From positions 31,911 to 56,682 of the forward strand of contig JBNGIO010005937.1 of the NCBI GenBank assembly GCA_049999805.1: a DNA stretch of 24,772 nt, written 5' to 3'. Below, one piece after another: positions 18,526 through 24,772 of the stretch. Position 1 is the stretch's first letter; the number at the start of each line of letters is the position of its first letter. The notes below the pieces were generated by a model. It ran no database searches and was not told where the DNA came from. It was given only the letters and a program-made list of their open reading frames with translations. The position numbers were made by a program, and so were the translations under genes. Source of the DNA: Folioceros fuciformis. Lineage: Eukaryota; Anthocerotophyta; Anthocerotopsida; Anthocerotales.

Positions 18526-21500
18526 TTACAGGAGGACGCAACGGCATTTAGAGTTCATTTTCCTGCTGACTAAAGCCTCAGAGGCGATCGGGACACCTAC
18601 TGCTGCCTTGATGTCGGGCGCCATCGCCTGTGCAGGGGNNNNNNNNNNNNNNNNNNNNNNNNNNNNNNNNNNNNNNNNNNNNNNNNNNNNNNNNNNNNNN
18701 NNNNNNNNNNNNNNNNNNNNNNNNNNNNNNNNNNNNNNACCGTCGTTCTCGTCGTAGTATGTAAGGGAACGCCGTACGGTCGGACCCAACCCAAGGCTTT
18801 GCCCCTTCCTGAAGCTGGACTCAAATATTTGGGCAGCCAGAAAATGCCTGGCATCCGCCCCAGCCTGGGCCGACTCTACGCTGGGACTTGGCGTCGCCAG
18901 CTCGCCCTGCTCACCACCTGAAATAGCTGCATTGTAAATATGGTGCTCAACGGAGTTACAGAAGAGCGAACTAGGAGCAGCCCCTCCCTCACTTATGCTT
19001 CGCGCATCAGCCTTCTCAGAAACGGAGGCCTCCTCGGTGGCTTCGTCTTCTGCACAAGGGCCTGACCACAGTTACTTCACATGGTCACAACACCATCCAC
19101 GACTCTTCTGCCAGTCTCTACACACACCTCACCAATGCCACACGCTCTGCCTTGCTTTCATGGACAAGGAAAAGGACAAGCAAGAGGCGAGGACACCAGT
19201 CACTCCCCGGCAACGCCAACACTTCGGCCACCCAGCACTCTTGCTAAACCTTCCTTTCACCCCTCCTCACGCAGCCCAACCACACAAATTTCGCTTCTTG
19301 CAAAAGCATCTGAAACTGAGCTAGAACGCACTGTGATGTTTGAGAGGTTACTCTGAGTCCGCGGTGGGAGATTTGTTACACCTTTCTGTGAGAGTGACCC
19401 TGTAATGCCACTTTGCTGGAAGGCCCTTAATGGGGACCTCGCCCTGTTCACCGCTACCTCACCACCTGTTCTCTTATCTGCTGTCTCAGAGTGAAACTGC
19501 TCCTCAAATCCGTCTATGAACAGGGACAACGCGTCCGGAGGATTCACATTCACCTTCTCACTCTTTTCCACGCTTGCAAGAGCTGGCGGAGGAACATCTT
19601 CAACCGGATCCCGCACAAGTGGCTCACCCTCACCCACTGCCTCTTCCTTCGCAGCCTGAGCCTTCTTCAGTTGCTCAAGTTTTTGAATCACAGCACTAAG
19701 CCCGCTACCCTCATCTTTACCTTCCACCGCCTCTACATTTACATCGGCATGCACCTTATTCGCCACTACATCCGCCTCCTTCGTTCCCCGGTGGGCAGTT
19801 TCATGGTGCCCAGGGCCTCTACTTCCCACAGGGACAAGCCTGGAAGGTGTGGAAGCTACCTTGGGATGTATGTTCGTCTCCGGCAACAACAAGTCATTGC
19901 CTGATTCATCCTCAGCTTTGCCAGCATTCGTAGTGTGAGCATAGGCAGCGTCCTGCTTCGATTCGATGAGGCCCAAAAACATATCGAAACATCCATCGCC
20001 CGAAGAAACACGCTTATCAGCCGTTACCGTTGCCGGACAGGTCTTGATCGGTGAAGCCGATTTGGGACACACGGAATCACTTACCAGCTGTTTCGTGATA
20101 GCTGGAACGCTGGCTACATCTCCAGGAAACCCTTCTACATTTTGTTGGACCTTTTCCTCCTCCGAAAAGGCAGGACTTTCTAGGGCTCCCTTCGAGTCCC
20201 AGTATTTCAGGTCTAAACCATAGTGGTGGTCATCCCACGAGGACGTACTAGTCGACACTCCTGTATCTGTACTCCGCGAGAAATCGTCCTTGCCATAAAA
20301 GGAACTGGGACTGTAGTGGCTGTATTGCGGAAACCTGGTAGATTTGGCCTTGTCATTCACCATGCTTTCTCGCTCCACACGACCTGTGGGTTTGCACTTG
20401 GCCGACCCAAGACCAGCTGCCGGTGTGACAACGTGTTCGTTGCACTCTCGGATGTCAGTCCAGTCATGACTGTATCGATGGTCCAGGGATAGACTGCTGG
20501 CTTGGCTTTGAAGCTCGCTTGACAAATCAGTATCCCCCACTGCAGACAGGTTTCTGTCTGATGTTGAATTCGACCCGCAATTGGAACTCAGATACTGCGA
20601 TTGCTGCGGATGTGAACCCTCACGGTTATACTCAGACTCAGTTGAAACAGCCTTTCCCTCTGTAGCAGTCATGTCGGTCCAGGTACTGGTGTCAATAGCA
20701 ACAAAGTCTTGCTCTCCCTTTTGGACCCCTCGAAATGCAGTAGACTGGTCTTCTTGGATATCAACAAAATCCTGCTCCACCGCAACCACGGCATCTGTCT
20801 TCCTCACTTCCTTATTCTCCCCACCGGTAATTGCGTTCTCCTTGCGGGTACAAGAACCGTCAAATCTCGTATCACTGGGAAATGCATAGATCATTTCAGG
20901 CTTCTCATCCCTGGACCCAAAGTGGTCTTCTTGGCTTCCCAACCTGAGTGACCTCCTGTTATAACTCGATGCTTCCCCTGACCGGCTGTCCGGGTCACAT
21001 ATGTCAACACTGACAGCGTCGATGCTCCCATATGTGGTCGTGGCTTCGGAACCAGCGTTGCTTTCTACTTCATATCTGTCAAAATTGATACCTTCTCTCT
21101 TCTCATCCCTGTCATCTTGACTACCACCCCATCCGGAGCTCTTCTCATCGTCCTTGTCAAGAACAAGAATTTGCACGCTCCTGGATGGAGAGACTCTTTT
21201 ATTCCAGTCAGGAATGAGCTCATCAACATCCTGTTCACTACCCTCCGTGTCTGCAGCAATGCTGACAGCCCTTTCCGAGCTCGCATTGCTGCTTGTTGCG
21301 ATAGAAGAATCCACATTCGGGCCAGTCCTGTGAAGTAGGTTACTGGAACCACCACTGAAGAAAGAGGATCCACAAGCACTTGACTGTTGCAAAGGTCGGA
21401 ATGCATTGGCTGAGCTTCTCAGTTCCTGCAATGCCAACAAGCAGCGAATCAACAAGCCGCAGCGACAAATTGCCGTCACATTGACATGTGAAAAAGCTTA

Positions 21501-24109
21501 CCACGTGCTGCCAGTCCGTGGACTTTCTTGGAAACGAGCCACCGAAGATCGAGGTATCCCTTGCTCCAGAAGGTTTACCCACTCGTTTGGAGTTCAAGTT
21601 CAGCTTGCTGGCCATTCTTCCTTCCAACTCCAGCAGAGACCTGCGGGTGTCAGCACGACTGTCGGCCCTGCTGCTTAACAAGTTAGGTCTTGTCACCTCG
21701 ACCCCATCATCGTGAAATGGCAAAACCGACCCTCTGCTTGTCTGAGAGCTAGATCTGTCGCTGTAATTCCTTGACAAGCTTGGAGAGGCAGCCCTGCCTC
21801 TAGGTCGGCTGCTTGCATCATTGGTCTCAGGAGTGTGTGCTGCTCGGAGAGCAGGACTACTGCTCCTCCTTGAGGCTGAGGGACCCCGTGTGGATGCCGA
21901 CTGACCTTCAGCTAAGCACGTTCGGAGGTTGGGAGGAGGTTCGGAAGGAAAATCAGGCATTGCCGGGTATACCATCTTGCTTTTAGGTGACGCGGAAGAG
22001 CCAGGAGCGACTGAACCTCGTGTAGGAGAAGGCCCACCTCTAGTAGATGATGTCGACCTCGTTGTGGTAGGACCCGAGGACGTCCGTCGAAGAGTCGGAG
22101 TGGAAGATCTTGCAGATGTAGAGGTCGGAGTGGAGGATCTTGTAGATGCGGAGGAGTGCGTCGACAAGGACCTGGTCGGCGTTGACGGGCGAGCACCATT
22201 TGCAGTAGATCTCATGACTGGGGATGAAGGTTTGGATGAGGAGAATGTTGGAATCCGACTGCGTGGAGTCGACGGCCGCGAAATTGTCCTCTCAGGTCCA
22301 TCAGCAGAAGGCGACGGCTTCCCAGACGATGCTGCGCCCTCGACTGATGTAGGAGACTGCCATTCCGATGGGGAAAACCTGCCAAAGCCATCACCAGGTG
22401 AGGAGGGCTTCCCAGGTTGTGCAGAAGACTTCCCAGAGCCTTCACCGGTGGCCAAAGCTCTCACAGCGATTCTAGGCAGCTTCAGGAAGCCGTCATCAGG
22501 AGTTGACGGGCTTGAACCATAAATAACCGATGTTCCCTTGCCCTCTGCCTGAGGAGAAGGCAAGGCGTCAATCACCGGTACAGGTGTGGCAAGTCCGCCA
22601 TCCAGTGCTGCAGGGGGTGTTGGTGTAGTAGCATCCCCTGGTGTGCCGGGTGTCCCAATCCCTGCCGAGCTCCACTCTTGTTGCATTACATCTGCCATCT
22701 GTGTGCCTATACCAGCTTCGGATACTGCACTCTCCTCCACTGGACCGACAGGCATGACAATGACATTGGGCACAGAAGCCCCACCATTACCCTCTCCCAC
22801 CGAGGACCTTGCGTTTGGTGTAGAAGGCCTTGCCGGTCCTGCAGCCCTAGCAGAGGAGTCCAGCACTCTTGGCCCTGGTGATGCAGGCCTTGCTCCAGCA
22901 GTGGACGGCCTCGTTCCTGGTGTCGAGGGTCTGACATTGCCGTCACTGGCAGACGACAGCCTCCCATTTGAGGATGTAAGTCTACCTCTGGCATCAGTAG
23001 GAGTTGATGGCCGCCCATTGTATGAAGAGGACCTGTTGAGGCTGTCAGCGGGCGAGGCAGGCCTGGCATGTGACGCCGGCGCCCCATCAGAGCTTGCTGG
23101 AGTCCTGCTATTAGGTGTGGCAGGTCTGCCAGGGCCCTCCGCAGCCCTTATACTTGGCCTCCCGGATGGGCTGGAAGGCCTGCTTGACGGTCGAGACGAA
23201 GGAAGTGGTGTGGACGCAGGTACTGTTGACCTGCCCCTGGCAGCACTAGCACCATTGGTCGGGGTACTTGGTCTCCGAGGACTTAAGTTTCCGCGGGTGC
23301 CTACTTTTAAAACCGGTTCCACCTTAGGAGGCTCCATCTTCCCACTAGACAGCTGCAAAACAATGCTAACCCGAGTGTGAGTCCGTAGAGCTTCCGTGAT
23401 GCATTCACACTCACAATCGCACCCAAGAAGTGAAGTGACAGAGGCACGGAAGGCTCCAGGAAGGAGTAACTCACCCTGGAGGCGGGTTTCGCCGGGGGAA
23501 CGTATCGGGGGTACAAGCCACCTTGCACCATTCCTCCCAAGGAAGAGTCATGGTCTAAGGAAGGGAAGAGCGGAGTCCCCGGAGGCGTCAAGAGCCTGCA
23601 AACCCAGAACACATTGTAATCAGGCATGGGGAAGCATCACACGCCAAGGCCCTAACAACCGAGCGCAGCCACAAAGCACCCACCAATCATAGTCGTTCTT
23701 GTCAGGGTCCGATACCAGCAAGTCGTTACTATGCCTGTGATGGGCGAGAGCAGAGGCACGAAATCCCGACAACACCCCGTACTTGGTAGCTGCAGAAGCC
23801 AGAAGAAGACACATTTCCTCAGACCCAAGCCAACAATGTCCACCACTAGGCCACCTCCCACATTTGAAAAAAAACGGAAGAGCAAGCATGCGGCAGCGAG
23901 GAAGCGTGCACGAAGAGGCAGCACTGACACAGAGACGCCTCTATGAGGTCCTCGGTGTCCGAAGAGGGATGGAGGTAGTTGACACGCTCCCGGCGCCTCA
24001 TGTCATGGAACAATGCCAGGTCCTCGTCCCTGTCGTGCTTGGCCATGGTGGTGGGCAGGCTCCGGCCCCGCCTGTGCTGCCCGGCCAGGGCCTCCCGCAC
24101 GGCGCTCAT
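18526..24109 (-). CDS. Large Ser/Pro/Thr-rich protein (At1g27850/At2g40070-like) ending in a CaaX motif; last exon gapped
   Basis: Six exons: 24109-23929, 23789-23684, 23595-23475, 23352-21502, 21425-19271, 19049-18526 (gap inside the last). Roughly 1,610 residues plus the gap. Family blocks, recalled from Arabidopsis, appear in order: 'DEDLALFHDMRRRE' (28-41); 'NDYDWLLTPPGTPLFPSL' (about 92-109); a basic Ser/Pro/Thr region with 'RPSTP' repeats (about 160-590); 'MPDFPSEPPPNLRT' (601-614); 'SFPRKSTD' (742-749); 'ATSSNASSE' (796-804). Some basic Pro-rich relatives have been linked to microtubules; that role is only inferred here. The second large exon is acidic and mostly disordered, with a possible short coiled coil ('AVIQKLEQLKKAQAAKEEA'). 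Alternatively the frame stops at 19257 if the last intron (gtgagg...ttgtgcag) is not used. The exon 1 donor (gtcagt at 23928) was chosen by phase. The true C-terminus depends on the gap. Confidence 0.87.
18639..18738. other. Assembly gap (100 N) inside the last exon of the Ser/Pro-rich gene
   Basis: Exactly 100 N. The frame is open on both sides, but because 100 is a placeholder the in-frame continuation across it proves nothing. Confidence 0.98.
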
Positions 24110-24772
24110 GGTCGCAGCCGGTGATGAGGTCGCAAGCAGGGGGTCAGCTGCAGCTGCGGTGGAAAGGCCCGTATATCCGGCCCGGAAGCAGGCCGCATTG
24201 CATTGCGCGAGAGGCAGAGGCGGAGCTAGCGCAAGCGCTCACCTTCCCTCATCGCCAATGCGGGCAGAGTAGCAGGAAGAGGAAGAGCGCTAGCAGCACG
24301 GCAGAAATGCGCGCTGAGTGGGTGCACGGTCCACTCCGGTCCTGCCGAAGAGTAAGTGTGCCGGTTGTTGGGAAACTGGAAGAGGCGGTCCAGCAGGTGC
24401 GGCGGCAGCGCCACCATGGTGGTGCCAGCAAATGCAGCAAGGGCTGGCAAGGCCGAGACCAATGCCAAGCCCAAGGCAGGGCGAGAAGGCGCGTCGCAGG
24501 CGAGGAGAGAGGAAGGTGCGGCGACAGCGGCGATGGAGGTGGAGGAGGGCCTGCGACTGGGAGGGGAGCGTGGGTCGGCGATGAGCATGGAGACCAGGAG
24601 GAGGCTGGCTCGGGCTCCGGGGTGTGGAGTCAGGCCCTCAGGCTCAAGCTCTGGCAGCCGGGCACCAAAAGTTGCCAGTCAGAACACAGCCAAAGGCAGG
24701 GAGATATGTGTGACGAGAGTCGTGACTGGTGGGTCGGTCTCGCACAAGTGCGAGAAAGCGAGAGAGGCAGGG
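24110..24772 (-). other. Upstream region of the Ser/Pro-rich gene
   Basis: G+C-rich presumed 5' UTR and promoter. On the minus strand a good donor (GGGAAG|GTGAGC, near 24242) and a candidate acceptor (CTGCAG near 24150) suggest a 5' UTR intron just before the ATG at 24109. A 120-codon minus-strand frame (24588-24226) is Ala/Leu/Pro-rich and resembles nothing I know. Confidence 0.5.

Noticed and set aside
18278-18547. 89-codon minus-strand frame with a peptide like 'DVAQMVERSLSMREVRGSIP'
   Set aside because: This peptide is the familiar false translation of a tRNA gene; the stretch is the tRNA-Ala.
18278-18547. Idea that the Cys-Val-Leu-Leu end belongs to a separate small GTPase gene
   Set aside because: No GTPase motifs occur upstream on the minus strand, whereas the phase-matched intron links the exon to the Ser/Pro-rich gene.

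Overview
The window looks like nuclear DNA of a streptophyte: a charophyte alga such as a zygnematophyte, or an early-diverging land plant. The reasons are spliced genes with GT-AG introns of about 90-200 bp, two plant-type genes (a CHR19-like SNF2 ATPase and a Ser/Pro-rich protein of the Arabidopsis At1g27850/At2g40070 type), an F-box/LRR protein resembling At4g29420, and a plant-type tRNA-Ala(AGC). The genus is a guess. Four blocks of exactly 100 N (4713-4812, 6056-6155, 8614-8713, 18639-18738) are scaffold gaps of unknown true size.

Layout. 92-1027 (+) is an intronless SEC13 (COPII coat and nuclear-pore WD40 protein). 1813-3934 (+) is ALG11 in seven exons, the ER alpha-1,2-mannosyltransferase of N-glycan precursor assembly. 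3935-9102 is about 5 kb of G+C-rich, microsatellite-dense DNA with three gaps and no supportable gene. 9103-10578 (+) is an intronless F-box/LRR gene. Convergent to it, 11375-15374 (-) is a 12-exon Fun30/SMARCAD1-class chromatin remodeller (CHR19/ETL1-like). 15375-18306 is non-coding as far as I can see. It changes abruptly near 16.49 kb from G+C-rich to A+T-rich sequence, which grades into two minisatellites. 18307-18379 (-) is tRNA-Ala(AGC). 18526-24109 (-) is a very large Ser/Pro-rich gene in six exons, its last exon cut by a gap. 24110-24772 is the upstream region of that gene.

The genes do not form one pathway. SEC13 and ALG11 both serve the early secretory pathway, but adjacency of two housekeeping genes in a eukaryote is weak evidence of anything. 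All exon boundaries were set by hand from reading-frame phase, GT/AG sites and family similarity recalled from memory; there is no transcript evidence. The most interesting result is that the Ser/Pro-rich gene, joined across a phase-matched intron to a downstream exon, would end in Cys-Val-Leu-Leu, a prenylation (CaaX) motif. I found no clear sign of an undescribed multi-gene system.
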